Source of the DNA: Euryhalocaulis caribicus
GTDB taxonomy: Bacteria; Pseudomonadota; Alphaproteobacteria; Caulobacterales; Maricaulaceae
Length of the DNA: 64,000 nt
Direction: 5' to 3'
NCBI RefSeq assembly: GCF_000412185.1
Contig: NZ_ASJA01000001.1
Location: forward strand, 62,001 to 126,000
Shown piece by piece: positions 35,732 to 45,590 of this stretch. The position numbers and the translations under genes were made by a program. The notes under the pieces were generated by a model. That model was not told where the DNA came from, ran no database searches, and saw nothing but the letters and a program-made list of their open reading frames with translations. The stretch's first letter is position 1; each line of letters opens with the position of its first letter.

Positions 35732-37231
35732 CTACTGGAACGTCGGAATAACGAACGCCTGGTCGCCGATATCGCCGGAGGGCCAGCGCTGGGTGACGGT
35801 TTTCACCTTGGTCCAGAAGCGCACGCCGTCCATGCCGTACTGGTTGGTGTCGCCGAAGGCCGAACGCTTCCAGCCGCCGAAGCTGTGATAGCTGACCGGA
35901 ACCGGGATCGGCACATTGATGCCGACCATGCCGACATTGACCTTGGCCGCAAATTCGCGGGCGGCCAGACCGTTGCGCGTGAAGATCGCCACGCCGTTGC
36001 CGTACTGGTGCTCGGAGGGCAGGCGGGCCGCTTCCTCAAGGTCGTCTGCGCGCACGATCTGCAGCACCGGGCCGAAGATCTCTTCCTTGTAGGACTGCAT
36101 GTCCGGCGTGACATTGTCGAACAGGGTCGGGCCGACGAAGAAGCCTTCCTCGTGCCCCTGCAGGGTGAAGCCCCGGCCATCGGCCAGCAGGTCCGCGCCC
36201 TCGTCAACGCCCATCTTGATATAGGACTCGATCTTCTGCTTGTGCGCGGCGGAAACGACCGGGCCGTAATGCGCGTCCTTGTCGGTGGAGACGCCAATCC
36301 GCAGCTTCGGAATTTCCGCCATCATCCGCTCGACCAGCTCGTCGGCGGTGTCCTTGCCGACCGGCACGGCGACAGGCAGGGCCATGCAGCGCTCGCCGGC
36401 GGAGCCATAGGCCGAACCGACGAGGTCCTTGACGACCTGGTCCATGTCGGCGTCCGGCATGATGATGCCGTGGTTCTTCGCCCCGCCCATCGCCTGGACG
36501 CGCTTATTGTTCGCCGTGCCCTTGGAATAGATGTAGTGCGCGATGTCGGAGGAGCCGACAAAGCTGACCGCCTTGATCGTCTCGTTCTCCAGAATGGCGT
36601 CCACCGCTTCCTTGTCGCCGTGCGCGACATTCAGCAGGCCCTTCGGTCCGCCGGCCTCGATAAACAGCTCGGCCAGGCGCATCGGCACGCTGGGGTCTTT
36701 CTCGGACGGTTTCAGGATGAAGGCGTTGCCGGTGGCGATGGCCATGCCGAACATCCACATCGGGATCATGGCCGGGAAGTTGAACGGGGTGATGCCCGCG
36801 CCCACGCCCAGCGGCTGGCGCATGGAATAGACGTCGATGCCCGGGCCGGCGGAGTCGGTATATTCGCCCTTCTGAAGATGCGGGATGCCGCAGGCGAACT
36901 CGATCACTTCCAGACCGCGCTGCACGTCGCCGCGAGAGTCGGCGACCACCTTGCCGTGCTCGCTGGACAGAAGCTCGGCCAGCTCTTCCATATGGCTTTC
37001 GACCAGAGATTTGAACGCGAACAGCACGCGGGCGCGGCGCTGCGGGTTCACGTCCTGCCATTCATGCTGGGCTTCCTCGGCGGACTTTACGGCCCTGGCG
37101 ACTTCCTCGGCCGTGGCCAGCGGGGTGCGGGCCTGAACTTCGCCCGTATTGGGGTCGAAGACATCGCTGAACCGGCCCGACGTCCCTTTGACGTGTTCGC
37201 CATTGATGAAATGCGTGATCTCGCGCGTCAT
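35732..37231 (-). CDS. mmsA: Methylmalonate-semialdehyde dehydrogenase (CoA-acylating)
   Basis: A 499-residue aldehyde dehydrogenase of valine, thymine and inositol breakdown that yields propionyl- or acetyl-CoA. ITPFNFPAMIPMWMF and the catalytic Cys in GERCMAL (about 284) are diagnostic for the MmsA branch. VPVSYHSFGGWKRSAFGD near the C-terminus also fits. The start at 37231 (MTREITHF) is preferred. No other valine-catabolism gene is adjacent. It diverges from the acyltransferase gene with 123 bases between the starts. Confidence 0.94.
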   Translation of the reverse strand: MTREITHFINGEHVKGTSGRFSDVFDPNTGEVQARTPLATAEEVARAVKSAEEAQHEWQDVNPQRRARVLFAFKSLVESHMEELAELLSSEHGKVVADSRGDVQRGLEVIEFACGIPHLQKGEYTDSAGPGIDVYSMRQPLGVGAGITPFNFPAMIPMWMFGMAIATGNAFILKPSEKDPSVPMRLAELFIEAGGPKGLLNVAHGDKEAVDAILENETIKAVSFVGSSDIAHYIYSKGTANNKRVQAMGGAKNHGIIMPDADMDQVVKDLVGSAYGSAGERCMALPVAVPVGKDTADELVERMMAEIPKLRIGVSTDKDAHYGPVVSAAHKQKIESYIKMGVDEGADLLADGRGFTLQGHEEGFFVGPTLFDNVTPDMQSYKEEIFGPVLQIVRADDLEEAARLPSEHQYGNGVAIFTRNGLAAREFAAKVNVGMVGINVPIPVPVSYHSFGGWKRSAFGDTNQYGMDGVRFWTKVKTVTQRWPSGDIGDQAFVIPTFQ

Positions 37232-37354
37232 GGAGGGCTTCCTCGCTATGCTTTTGAAAATATCTTTGGCGGAGTGATAACGCCTTGGACGGCGCGGCGC
37301 CAATCGCGGCGCTGCGCTTGCGCAGCGCGGGCAATCGATCCCATCTTCGCAGGC

Positions 37355-38248
37355 ATGACAACTGAGCCGATTCTCACCCCGCCCGAGGACTCCGCGTTCG
37401 AGCGGCGCCCCGATGACAAGCCGGGCGGCGAGGTGGTGGAAGAATTGCTGCGCCAGCGCGCCAGGGGCTGGATGGACGACTGGTCATGGCCGCTGGTCCG
37501 GCCGCTTCTCTACAAGCTGCTGGGCTATGATCGCGCGGTGGAGATGGCCGACGCCCTGCACCACATGCACGGGGTCGAGGCGATCCGCTGGGTCAGCGGC
37601 ATTCTGGAAATGGATCTGGACCCGGTGCGCGCCGACCGCATCCCGGAAACCGGCCCGGTCTTTATCGTCTCCAATCACCCGACCAGCATCGCGGATGGCG
37701 TGGTGATCGACGATCTGGTCCGGCCCGTACGGAACGATCTGGTCTATTTCGCCAATTCGGACGCGTTTCGCGTGGCCCCGCGCTTTGACGAGTTTCTGAT
37801 CCCGGTGGAATGGGAAGCCCACAAGCGCAACCGCCGCAAGACCAAGGAGACGCTGCGTCTTTCCCTGCAGGCGCTGGAGCGCGATGCGGCCATCGTGATT
37901 TTCCCGGCGGGCCGTATCGCCAAGTATCGCGACGGCGAATTGCGCGACCCGGCGTGGGAGCCGACGGCGGTGACGCTGGCCCGGCGCAAGGGCGCGCCGA
38001 TCCTGCCCGTCCACATGACCGGCCGATCATCGCGCCTATACTATCTGGCCGACAAGGTCAGCGAGCCGTTGCGCGACATGACGCTGTTCCACGAAATGCT
38101 GGTGCGCAAGGGACGGCAATCCCGCGTCACCTTCGGCCCGCCCATCCAGCCGGAACAGCTGAAGGGCGAGCCGGAGGACGTGACCCGGCGTCTGAAGGAT
38201 TATGTCGAGAAAGTCCTGCCCGAAGACCCGGACGCGGCGTTCGTCTAG
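37355..38248 (+). CDS. PlsC-like lysophospholipid acyltransferase family protein
   Basis: A 297-residue glycerophosphate-type acyltransferase. The catalytic segment is SNHPTSIADG, with five rather than the usual four residues between His and Asp; the NHPTG(I)ADG form is known in a subgroup of bacterial acyltransferases. The FPAGRIAKYRDGEL segment replaces the FPEGTR block. An N-terminal region of about 90 residues precedes the domain. It probably acylates a lyso-lipid or ornithine-lipid-like acceptor at the membrane. The long open frame upstream is antisense to mmsA and is excluded. Confidence 0.83.
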   Translation: MTTEPILTPPEDSAFERRPDDKPGGEVVEELLRQRARGWMDDWSWPLVRPLLYKLLGYDRAVEMADALHHMHGVEAIRWVSGILEMDLDPVRADRIPETGPVFIVSNHPTSIADGVVIDDLVRPVRNDLVYFANSDAFRVAPRFDEFLIPVEWEAHKRNRRKTKETLRLSLQALERDAAIVIFPAGRIAKYRDGELRDPAWEPTAVTLARRKGAPILPVHMTGRSSRLYYLADKVSEPLRDMTLFHEMLVRKGRQSRVTFGPPIQPEQLKGEPEDVTRRLKDYVEKVLPEDPDAAFV

Positions 38249-39198
38249 CGCCGCATCTGGATTGCTTCGCCGCGGTCGGTCTGGCCTTCCCAGCTATTGC
38301 GCCCGGTCTGTCGCAGCGAGGCTTTCACCTTGTTGAAATTGTCCGCCAGCTTCAGTTCGCCATCGCTGACAAACCACTGCTTGGCGAACATCACCTGTCC
38401 GGGGCAACCGGCCGGAGCGTTCACCGCGTTCGGCTTCCGGGACGCATTGTCCGTGTCGGGACGGGGGAATTCCACGGTGCAGTTGGACCAGCTGTCCGGC
38501 TTGCTCATCCGCCAGCTCCCATAAAGGTCTTCCGGGTCGAAATTATAGCGCGGCGTATCGTTCCAGCCGCCGCCCGGCGTGTCGGAGCGCGACGTCATGG
38601 AAAGCGTGTAAGTCTGGCCGTCCGGGCCGCGTCCTTCATAGCGTTCATTGCTGGTGCGCCGCCCGCTCCACGCCGTCGAAGCGCCGTCATACAGGCGCAG
38701 CTCGCCCGAGCTTGTGTTCATCTGGTAGCTGCGCACGCCCAGCCACTCACGCGGGCAATCGGCGCCCGGCGTCGCATAGCGGCCGCTGCCGCCGGAGACC
38801 TGATATTCGTGCAGGGTCACGTGACAGAGCGTCGATCCAGACCGGGAGATCGCATAGCGCCATTGCCGGTCGCCTTGCGGGGTCCCCGATGACTGTTGCG
38901 GCTGTGCGCCGAACAGCGCGCCCAGGAACTCGCCCAGCGCCTCGTCGGCGTTCTGGTTCTGGCTGCGATTCTGGTTGGCGACCGCAGAGCCTGAATTCTG
39001 CGCCGTGTTGAACGAAAAGCCGCCCGACGATCCGCCGGACCGCGAAGAGGATTGCGTATTGCTGGTGGACCGCGTTTCCGTGCCGGTCATGCCGCCGAAG
39101 CTGACCGGTTTTTCTTCCGTGGTCGTAGTTGTTGTCGTGGTCGTCTGCGCCGCGGCGCCCGTCGCCAGCAGCGCGGTCATGACAATTGTGCGGATCAT
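38245..39198 (-). CDS. Secreted protein with two AprI/Inh-like domains and a poly-Thr tract
   Basis: A 317-residue exported protein. After the signal peptide comes a run of nine Thr and a low-complexity Ser/Gly/Asn/Gln stretch to about 105. Two similar beta-barrel-like modules follow, one beginning WRYAISRSGSTLCHVTLHEY and the other GSWRMSKPDSWSNCTVEF; each has a Cys early and a Cys near a CPxxW/CPG turn. This pattern resembles the Inh/AprI metalloprotease inhibitor fold, but the match is by eye. GGAGGG precedes ATG 39198. Its stop overlaps that of the acyltransferase by 4 bases. Confidence 0.6.
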   Translation of the reverse strand: MIRTIVMTALLATGAAAQTTTTTTTTTEEKPVSFGGMTGTETRSTSNTQSSSRSGGSSGGFSFNTAQNSGSAVANQNRSQNQNADEALGEFLGALFGAQPQQSSGTPQGDRQWRYAISRSGSTLCHVTLHEYQVSGGSGRYATPGADCPREWLGVRSYQMNTSSGELRLYDGASTAWSGRRTSNERYEGRGPDGQTYTLSMTSRSDTPGGGWNDTPRYNFDPEDLYGSWRMSKPDSWSNCTVEFPRPDTDNASRKPNAVNAPAGCPGQVMFAKQWFVSDGELKLADNFNKVKASLRQTGRNSWEGQTDRGEAIQMRR

Positions 39199-39265
39199 GG
39201 TTTGCCCTCCCCAGTGCCCCATTTCAGTGATCAGGGGAGGGTTTTTCACCAGACCGCGCCTCTTG

Positions 39266-40344
<1,079 letters not shown>

Positions 40345-40345
<1 letters not shown>

Positions 40346-40785
40346 CAGCTGCAGCAGACCTTGGCGGTTTCGCCGTTTTTGGGTCCGGCGGCGTGGGGCG
40401 CGCGATCTTCGCCGAAGCTCTCATCCTGCTCATGCGTGACGAACAGCTCCCAGGCGATGCCGTCTGCGTCGACGGTCCATTCCTTGTCGGATTTGGCGTA
40501 ACAGCAATGCGCGTCCCGGTCGGCGCTCAAGGGCGCGTCGACATCGCGCAAACCGGCGGCCAGCGCGTCCAGCTCCTCCTCGCTGTCCACCTGGATGCCC
40601 AGATGGGAAACTTCGCCGGGTTTTCCGTCCCGTGTCGTGATCGCGAAATTCAGTTGCGGATCGTCCAGCAGCCATTTGGCGTAATCGTCCTTCACCAGAA
40701 CCGGCGCGGCGCCGAACAGGGCGGAATAGCGGGTAATGGCGGCGGTCAGGTCGCTGACGCCGACATGGATGTGGGTGCGTTTCAT
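40345..40785 (-). CDS. arsI: ArsI/CadI-family vicinal-oxygen-chelate protein
   Basis: A 146-residue glyoxalase-fold protein. Likely metal ligands are His5, His61 and Glu113 (AWELFVT), and the vicinal Cys94-Cys95 in [11 protein letters not shown] is the arsenical-binding pair of ArsI. ArsI cleaves the C-As bond of methyl- and aromatic arsenicals; the related CadI proteins have been linked to cadmium. The ars context favours ArsI. The C-terminus ends KVCCS, which may give another thiol site. It overlaps both neighbours by TGATG junctions. Confidence 0.88.
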
Positions 40786-41156
40786 CAGCAGGCTCCGTTT
40801 TTGTCAGTTTCACAGCCGGCGGCGGCCAGACAGGCCAGCGCCGGGGCGCTGGTCTCGCGGTCCAGCCGGCAACAGTCTTCCAGCAGAAAGGCGGTCAGGC
40901 CGCGCATGGCGGTCAGATCGGCGCGGTAGATGATCGACCGGCCCTCGCGGCGGGACAGCACAAGGCCCGACCCGGTGAGAGTCGAAAGATGCGCCGACAT
41001 CGTGTTTTGCGGCACGTCCAGTCGGCGCGCGATCTCGCCGGCGGGAAGACCCTCCGGCTCGGCCTTCACCAGCAGGCGGAAGGCCTCAAGCCGCGTCTCC
41101 TGGGACAGGGCGGAAAAGGCGGCCAGGGCGGCTCGCGTATCGGTCATTCGGCTCAT
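40785..41156 (-). CDS. arsR: ArsR-family metalloregulator
   Basis: A 123-residue winged-helix repressor. The recognition helix is RRLDVPQNTMSAHLSTLTGSG, followed by the wing REGRSIIYRAD. Cysteines lie as a pair in LEDCCRLD near 95, with two more (ALACLAAAGC) and a final Cys, the arrangement seen in As(III) sensors with C-terminal binding sites rather than the helix-3 CVC site. It would bind the palindrome upstream of arsC and leave it on arsenite binding. It overlaps arsC by ATGA and arsI by TGATG. Confidence 0.92.
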   Translation of the reverse strand: MSRMTDTRAALAAFSALSQETRLEAFRLLVKAEPEGLPAGEIARRLDVPQNTMSAHLSTLTGSGLVLSRREGRSIIYRADLTAMRGLTAFLLEDCCRLDRETSAPALACLAAAGCETDKNGAC

Positions 41157-41659
41157 TCCCCATCTCCTATTTCGTCCAGACGGGTCTTCAGCGCCATCCG
41201 GTCGAGGCTGCGCAGCGGCAGGTTCACAAAAGCCGATATCCGGTTATTCAGTTGCCGATAGGCCTCCGCAAACGCCTGGCGTTGCTCGGCCTCGGATCCG
41301 CGGCTCGCCGCGGGGTCCGGAACGCCCCAATGCGCCGTCATGGGCTGGCCCGGCCAGACCGGGCAGGTCTCCCCGGCGGCGTTGTCGCAGACCGTGAAGA
41401 CGAAATGCATTTCCGGCGCGCCATCGTCCGCGAATTCTTCCCAGCTCTTGGAGCGCAGGTCCGCTACGTCATGGTTCTGGTTACGCAGGAAATCCAGCGC
41501 GTAGGGGTGAACCTCGCCCCGGGGCGAGGATCCGGCCGAAAAGGCGCGAAACCGGCCCCGGCCTTCGCGGTTCAGGATCGCCTCGGCCAGTATCGACCGC
41601 GCCGAGTTGGCGGTGCACAGGAACAGGGCATTGAACGGGGCGTCCTTGGCGGCGGGCAT
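41153..41659 (-). CDS. arsC: Arsenate reductase ArsC (low-molecular-weight phosphatase type)
   Basis: A 168-residue reductase that converts arsenate to arsenite. The phosphatase-like loop CTANSAR holds Cys15 and Arg21. The pair Cys91 and Cys99 in CDNAAGETCP are the relay cysteines of the thioredoxin-coupled (Bacillus/pI258-like) class. The extended C-terminus is common in alphaproteobacterial ars operons. It is the first gene of the operon, so arsR is transcribed second. Confidence 0.93.
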   Translation of the reverse strand: MPAAKDAPFNALFLCTANSARSILAEAILNREGRGRFRAFSAGSSPRGEVHPYALDFLRNQNHDVADLRSKSWEEFADDGAPEMHFVFTVCDNAAGETCPVWPGQPMTAHWGVPDPAASRGSEAEQRQAFAEAYRQLNNRISAFVNLPLRSLDRMALKTRLDEIGDGE

Positions 41660-41685
41660 GGCGAAAGCTTTCGGCTATAGATTCG

Positions 41686-41701
41686 ATATATCCAGATATA
41701 T
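41686..41701. promoter_or_regulatory. ArsR operator-like palindrome in the ars promoter
   Basis: ATATATC (41686-41692) and GATATAT (41695-41701) form a perfect 7-bp inverted repeat with a two-base centre, 27-42 bases upstream of the arsC start. This AT-rich dyad is the kind of site bound by ArsR/SmtB proteins and overlaps where the -10 to +1 region should lie. The regulator gene is in the same operon. Confidence 0.65.
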
Positions 41702-41766
41702 GGAAATATAATCACGCGTCAATCCGGCGGTCTGTCAGCGCGGCTCAAAACATTCTTTGGTGAGTG

Positions 41767-42306
41767 TCAGGGCGTGATGCGCGCGTACTCAATGACCCAG
41801 CGGTCGGTCCATTCGGCGCCGGGTCCGGTCTTGCCTTGCCAGCGCCAGGTCAGGGAGTCTTCGGTAACGTCCTGCCAGATCATGCGCAGATAGGGGGTGT
41901 CTTCCGAAAGGCGCGCCAGCTCCAGCGCGAAGGCGTGATCTTCGCCTTCGGCCGGGCCGCCGACCAGATCGTAATAGCCGCCCTTATCGTCGACCCAGGT
42001 CTGCCGCCAAGACTCGATTGTGCGGTCATAGGTGGAAACGCTCATCCCCTCGAATTCCATTTCGGGGGAGGAAAATTCCTCATAGATCACGCAGCCGTCA
42101 TATTCGCGGCTGATGGAGTTTGTGCCGCGCCCTTTGGACCCGTCGGCCTTGTCCCAGCTCAGCGACCAGTCGCCGATCCAGAAATCCAGCTGCCGGAAGG
42201 CCGGGGCTTCGCAGCCAGGCGGCGGTGGCGGGGCGGATTGCTCCTCCTGCGCCAGCGCGGGCGCGGCGAGGATGGCGAAGGCGCAGGCGGTTATCGGAAG
42301 GCGCAT
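41767..42306 (-). CDS. Secreted DUF1579-like protein
   Basis: A 179-residue exported protein with signal peptide (FAILAAPALAQ). The first strand of the mature part, FRQLDFWIGDWSLSW, is the recurrent FDFWLGxW motif of DUF1579-like lipocalin-type proteins, and the C-terminal SLTWRWQGKTGPGAEWTDRWVIEY completes the barrel pattern. Function of the family is unknown; small hydrophobic ligand binding is a guess. It is transcribed alone toward the ars promoter, whose operon reads the same way. Confidence 0.75.
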   Translation of the reverse strand: MRLPITACAFAILAAPALAQEEQSAPPPPPGCEAPAFRQLDFWIGDWSLSWDKADGSKGRGTNSISREYDGCVIYEEFSSPEMEFEGMSVSTYDRTIESWRQTWVDDKGGYYDLVGGPAEGEDHAFALELARLSEDTPYLRMIWQDVTEDSLTWRWQGKTGPGAEWTDRWVIEYARITP

Positions 42307-42395
42307 GATCAATCCCCACATTGACGATTTGCGGCAATCAGCCTGCGCCGCCGCCGCGCGCTTCGTCAAATGAGCATTTGTTCAGGCTCGCGCCA

Positions 42396-43532
42396 TTAAA
42401 GCGCGCCGTAGAGCGCCCGGATGATGCGCCGCGGCCGCTCGTCGCCCACCAGCACGCGGCCCTGCTGGTTCATCACATAGGCGGCGGCGATTTCGCGCTC
42501 CGGATCGCCAAAGGCGCAGGAGCCGCCGAAGCCGTAATGCCCCGCCGCCTCTTCGCCCGGTCCGAACCAGTCCGCCTCGTCCGGGCGGTTCAGCGTCAGG
42601 CCGGCGGCCCAGGCGATATCGAAGGGCAGGACGCGGTCCGGACCGTGGATCTGCTCCTTCATCATCGCCTTGAACGTTTCATCCGACAGCACGCCTCTGC
42701 CGCCCAGCCGGCCGCGCCGGGCGATCAGGTTCATGGATTCGGCCAGCGACCGCGCCGTGGCGTGGCAGTTGGCGGCGGGGAATTCGGATTCCCGCCACGC
42801 CGCCGATCCGCGGCGGCCGGGGGAGGACCAGGGCTGCAGGAAGGCGGCGCGGGTTTCCGGGCCGACCTTGCCGAAATCGGGATAGCCTTTCGGCTTCTCC
42901 ATGGCGGCGACGCGTTCATGCTCGGCCTCCGGCGTGCCGATCATCAGGTCGAGGCCGTTCGGTTCGGCGAAATCCTCGCGCAGGATGGCTCCGATGGTGC
43001 GGCCGTCTGACCGGCGGGCGATTTCCTGCGCGATGATCCCGAACGTGATGGCGTGGTAGCCGGACTGCGTTCCCGGCTCCCAGAACGGCTCCTCGGCCGC
43101 CAGTTTTGCCGCGATGCCGTCCATGTCGAACCAGTCGGCGGGATCCATTTCTTCCCGAAAGCCGGGCACGCCCGCCTGATGGCTGAGCGCTTGGGCGATC
43201 GTGATTTCGCCCTTGCCGTGTTGCGCGAAGTCCGGCCAGAGATCGGCCAGCGGGGCGTCGTAATCGATCAGGCCGCGTTCGGCGAGCGAGGCGATGACCA
43301 GCGCGGTGACCGCCTTGCCGGTGGAGAAGACCGGGGCGAGCGTGTTTTCGCTCCACGGCTTGTCGATTTTCGTGACCGCGGTCCCGGCCCAGATATCGAT
43401 GACGGTCTCGCCGCCCGCTTGCGCGGCGAAGCTGGCGCCGGCCTCCAGCCCGTCCTCGAAATTCTGCGCGAAAGCCTCGGCGGCGGGTTCGAAGCCGGGG
43501 GCGACATGGCCCTTTATGTCGATGCTGCTCAT
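42396..43532 (-). CDS. Serine hydrolase (class C beta-lactamase-related / esterase EstB-like)
   Basis: A 378-residue protein of the beta-lactamase/transpeptidase-like family. The SxxK nucleophile motif is STGK at residues 70-73, and the second element is SGYHAITFG (Tyr in place of YxN). HYGFGGS near the C-terminus replaces KTG. No signal peptide is seen, so it is probably a cytoplasmic esterase rather than an antibiotic-degrading enzyme. Start 43532 (MSSIDIKG) matches the family N-terminus; a longer open frame covers a divergent promoter and gene. Confidence 0.87.
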   Translation of the reverse strand: MSSIDIKGHVAPGFEPAAEAFAQNFEDGLEAGASFAAQAGGETVIDIWAGTAVTKIDKPWSENTLAPVFSTGKAVTALVIASLAERGLIDYDAPLADLWPDFAQHGKGEITIAQALSHQAGVPGFREEMDPADWFDMDGIAAKLAAEEPFWEPGTQSGYHAITFGIIAQEIARRSDGRTIGAILREDFAEPNGLDLMIGTPEAEHERVAAMEKPKGYPDFGKVGPETRAAFLQPWSSPGRRGSAAWRESEFPAANCHATARSLAESMNLIARRGRLGGRGVLSDETFKAMMKEQIHGPDRVLPFDIAWAAGLTLNRPDEADWFGPGEEAAGHYGFGGSCAFGDPEREIAAAYVMNQQGRVLVGDERPRRIIRALYGAL

Positions 43533-43643
43533 GGGCAGCGTCTTGGCCGCGCGCGCTGGCGGCGTCAATGCGGAACGCGCCCATTTGCAGCGCCGCCCGC
43601 CGCCGCTAGGCTCCCGCCCCATAACAGACGAGGGAGACCGGAG

Positions 43644-44060
43644 ATGGCCGGACATGTCGATCCCGAACGCGCGGCGTTCGAGGCGTTCAAGGACCTGCCG
43701 CGGGACGAGCCGATCCACATGCTGAACCTGGTCCGGTTCCGCGACGCCGCGGAATACGAGGACGGCCGCAGCGCGACCGGGGCCGAGGCCTATCGCGAAT
43801 ACGGCAAGGAGAGCGGGCCGGTCTTCGCGCGGGTCGGCGGGCGCATCGCGTGGGCGGGGCGGCCGGACAACATGCTGATCGGGCCGGAGACGGAGAGCTG
43901 GGACGCCGCCTTCATCGCCGAATATCCCAACGCCTCCGCCTTTCTGGAGATGGTCACCGATCCGGACTATCAGAGGGCTGTGAAGCACCGGCAGGCGGCG
44001 GTGGCGGATTCCCGCCTGATCCGCATGAAGCCGCGCAGCACCGGCGGAGAATTCGGCTAG
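43644..44060 (+). CDS. DUF1330 family protein
   Basis: A 138-residue ferredoxin-like alpha/beta protein. IHMLNLVRFRDAAEY and the C-terminal FLEMVTDPDYQRAVKHRQAAVADSRLIRM are typical of DUF1330 and related dimeric alpha-beta barrel proteins. GAGGGAG lies just upstream of ATG 43644. It diverges from the serine hydrolase gene, with 111 bases between starts. No enzymatic activity is known for the family. Confidence 0.83.
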   Translation: MAGHVDPERAAFEAFKDLPRDEPIHMLNLVRFRDAAEYEDGRSATGAEAYREYGKESGPVFARVGGRIAWAGRPDNMLIGPETESWDAAFIAEYPNASAFLEMVTDPDYQRAVKHRQAAVADSRLIRMKPRSTGGEFG

Positions 44061-44136
44061 GTCTTTTCAATTTTATATTTGCAGCCCGCCCGGCGCGGCT
44101 ATAATCGCGCCGCTTGGCCGGGGAGGGCTGCAAACA

Positions 44137-44532
44137 ATGTTCAAGGTCGACAAGCTTTTTATCCTGTTCGGTATTCTGGCCGCGCTGGGCGGCATGGGGC
44201 TGGGCGAGCATATGGGCGCGTCCGGGGACCTGACGCAGCGCGTGACGCATGTTCACGCGCTGGCGCTGGGCTGGATCGGGGCGTTCCTGTTCGGCCTCTG
44301 CTATCGCGCCTGGCCGATGCTGGCCGGGTGGATGGCGTGGGCGCATCTGGCGCTGCACGGGGTGGGGGTGACGGTGATGCTGTCCATGCTGTTCCTGATG
44401 TTCGGCGGCGGATTGCCGCCGCAGACGGCGGGTCCGGTTCTGGGCGTCTCGGCGCTGGCGATCATGCTGGGCGTTGTGCTGTTCGCCATCAATTTCCTGA
44501 TGCGCGCCGGGCGGGAAACCGCCGCCGCCTGA
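44137..44532 (+). CDS. Small four-helix membrane protein (oxidase-subunit-I-like)
   Basis: A 131-residue protein made almost wholly of four membrane helices. The pattern GEHMGASGDLTQRVTHVHALALGWIG with conserved His residues and LFGLCYRAWP resembles small proteins related to the first helices of heme-copper oxidase/NorB subunit I. With only four helices it cannot be a full oxidase, and its function is unknown. It lies 76 bases after the DUF1330 gene on the same strand. Confidence 0.65.
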   Translation: MFKVDKLFILFGILAALGGMGLGEHMGASGDLTQRVTHVHALALGWIGAFLFGLCYRAWPMLAGWMAWAHLALHGVGVTVMLSMLFLMFGGGLPPQTAGPVLGVSALAIMLGVVLFAINFLMRAGRETAAA

Positions 44533-44801
44533 GCCATAAGTAATTCCGCTTGGCCGGCCGGCGCGAAAAATGTATATATGCCGCGAGCGTAAAGGGCGTG
44601 ACGGCCCGGCGGAGCCATTAAGTGCCCGCCTGTTCCCGGCGAACGGGACCGGCGGTTGAGACAAAAAACCTCTTTCCCCACACCGACACATAACTTGCGC
44701 GTACCCTGCGGCGGGGCTTTCGCCGTAATTGAAAGCAGGTCCGAAACATGGGCATGAGGCCCGATGCGGATTTGCATGCTTATCAGGAAAGAGACCTTAC
44801 A
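44533..44801. other. Long 5' region of the cold-shock gene
   Basis: About 270 bases without a supported gene. A TATATAT stretch (around 44572-44578) could serve as a -10 element. Several short GC-rich inverted repeats follow, including one around 44631-44650 and GCGGCG/CGCCGT near 44708-44730. Cold-shock mRNAs often have long structured leaders, so this may be the csp leader. An in-frame ATG at 44748 could extend the protein by 18 residues but lacks homology. Confidence 0.5.
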
Positions 44802-45020
44802 ATGGCTTCACACACCGGCACGGTGAAATTCTTCAACACCTCCAAGGGCTTCGGCTTCATCACGCCGGACGGCGGCGAGAAGGACGTGTTCGTTCACATC
44901 TCCTCTGTCCAGAATTCCGGCCTGCCCGGCCTGGCGGACGGCCAGCGCGTGTCCTTCGACACCGAGCCTGACCGCCGCGGCAAAGGTGACCGCGCCATCA
45001 ACCTGGAAATGGCCGAGTAA
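44802..45020 (+). CDS. Cold-shock domain protein (CspA family)
   Basis: A 72-residue single-stranded nucleic-acid-binding OB-fold. RNP1 is KGFGFI and RNP2 is VFVHIS, both intact, and the N-terminal GTVKFFN is canonical. It would act as an RNA chaperone in cold or stationary phase. AGGA and GAGA motifs precede the ATG. It is monocistronic, with a long leader and a strong terminator behind. Confidence 0.95.
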   Translation: MASHTGTVKFFNTSKGFGFITPDGGEKDVFVHISSVQNSGLPGLADGQRVSFDTEPDRRGKGDRAINLEMAE

Positions 45021-45067
45021 CGCCTCACCGGCGATACTCGCGCATTCCAGCGCGATAAAAATTCGAG

Positions 45068-45104
45068 ACGGGGCTGGCGGAAACGCCGGCCCCGTTTCTT
45101 TTTG
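45068..45104 (+). terminator. Rho-independent terminator of the cold-shock gene
   Basis: ACGGGGCTGGCG (45068-45079) pairs with CGCCGGCCCCGT (45084-45095) with one G-T pair and a four-base loop. A T-rich tail (TTCTTTTTG) follows. Confidence 0.85.
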
Positions 45105-45200
45105 CGCCCCCATCGCCGCCCGTCTTCAAAATTTAACTTGCGAACCGCGCCCGTTCTGGAACAAATGCGGAACACAAAACCAAAGCGAGGAGACGCCCCC

Positions 45201-45590
45201 ATGATCGGATATGTCACGCTCGGGACCAATGATCTCGAGAAGAACGCCAAATTCTATGACCACCTCCTGAAAGAGCTCGGCGATTACAGCCGCATGATGG
45301 AGGACGAGCAGTTCGTCGCCTGGGGCGCGATGAACCAGCCGGGCCTCGGCCTGACCACGCCGTTCGACGGCAAGGCGGCCAGCGTCGGCAACGGCGTCAT
45401 GGTGGCGCTGGAGGCGCCGGACACCGACACGGTCGACCGCGTCCACGCCAAGGCGCTGGCGCTGGGCGGACAGGACGAGGGCGCGCCCGGCCCGCGCGCC
45501 ATGCCCGGCTTCTACGCCGGCTATTTCCGCGACCTCGACGGCAACAAGCTCAATGTCTTCTGCATGACCGGCGACGGCCAGGCGGCTTAG
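45201..45590 (+). CDS. Glyoxalase/VOC-family protein
   Basis: A 129-residue protein with the two beta-alpha-beta-beta-beta repeats of the vicinal-oxygen-chelate fold. The start MIGYVTLGTNDLEKNAKFYD and the end PGFYAGYFRDLDGNKLNVF are typical of the YaeR/lactoylglutathione-lyase-like group. The metal-ligand His usual in the first strand is not evident, so it may not be an active glyoxalase. GCGAGGAG precedes the ATG. Confidence 0.88.
   Translation: MIGYVTLGTNDLEKNAKFYDHLLKELGDYSRMMEDEQFVAWGAMNQPGLGLTTPFDGKAASVGNGVMVALEAPDTDTVDRVHAKALALGGQDEGAPGPRAMPGFYAGYFRDLDGNKLNVFCMTGDGQAA

Noticed and set aside
35885-37354. Long plus-strand extension ahead of the acyltransferase
   Set aside because: Antisense to mmsA. 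Homology to acyltransferases begins only at ATG 37355.
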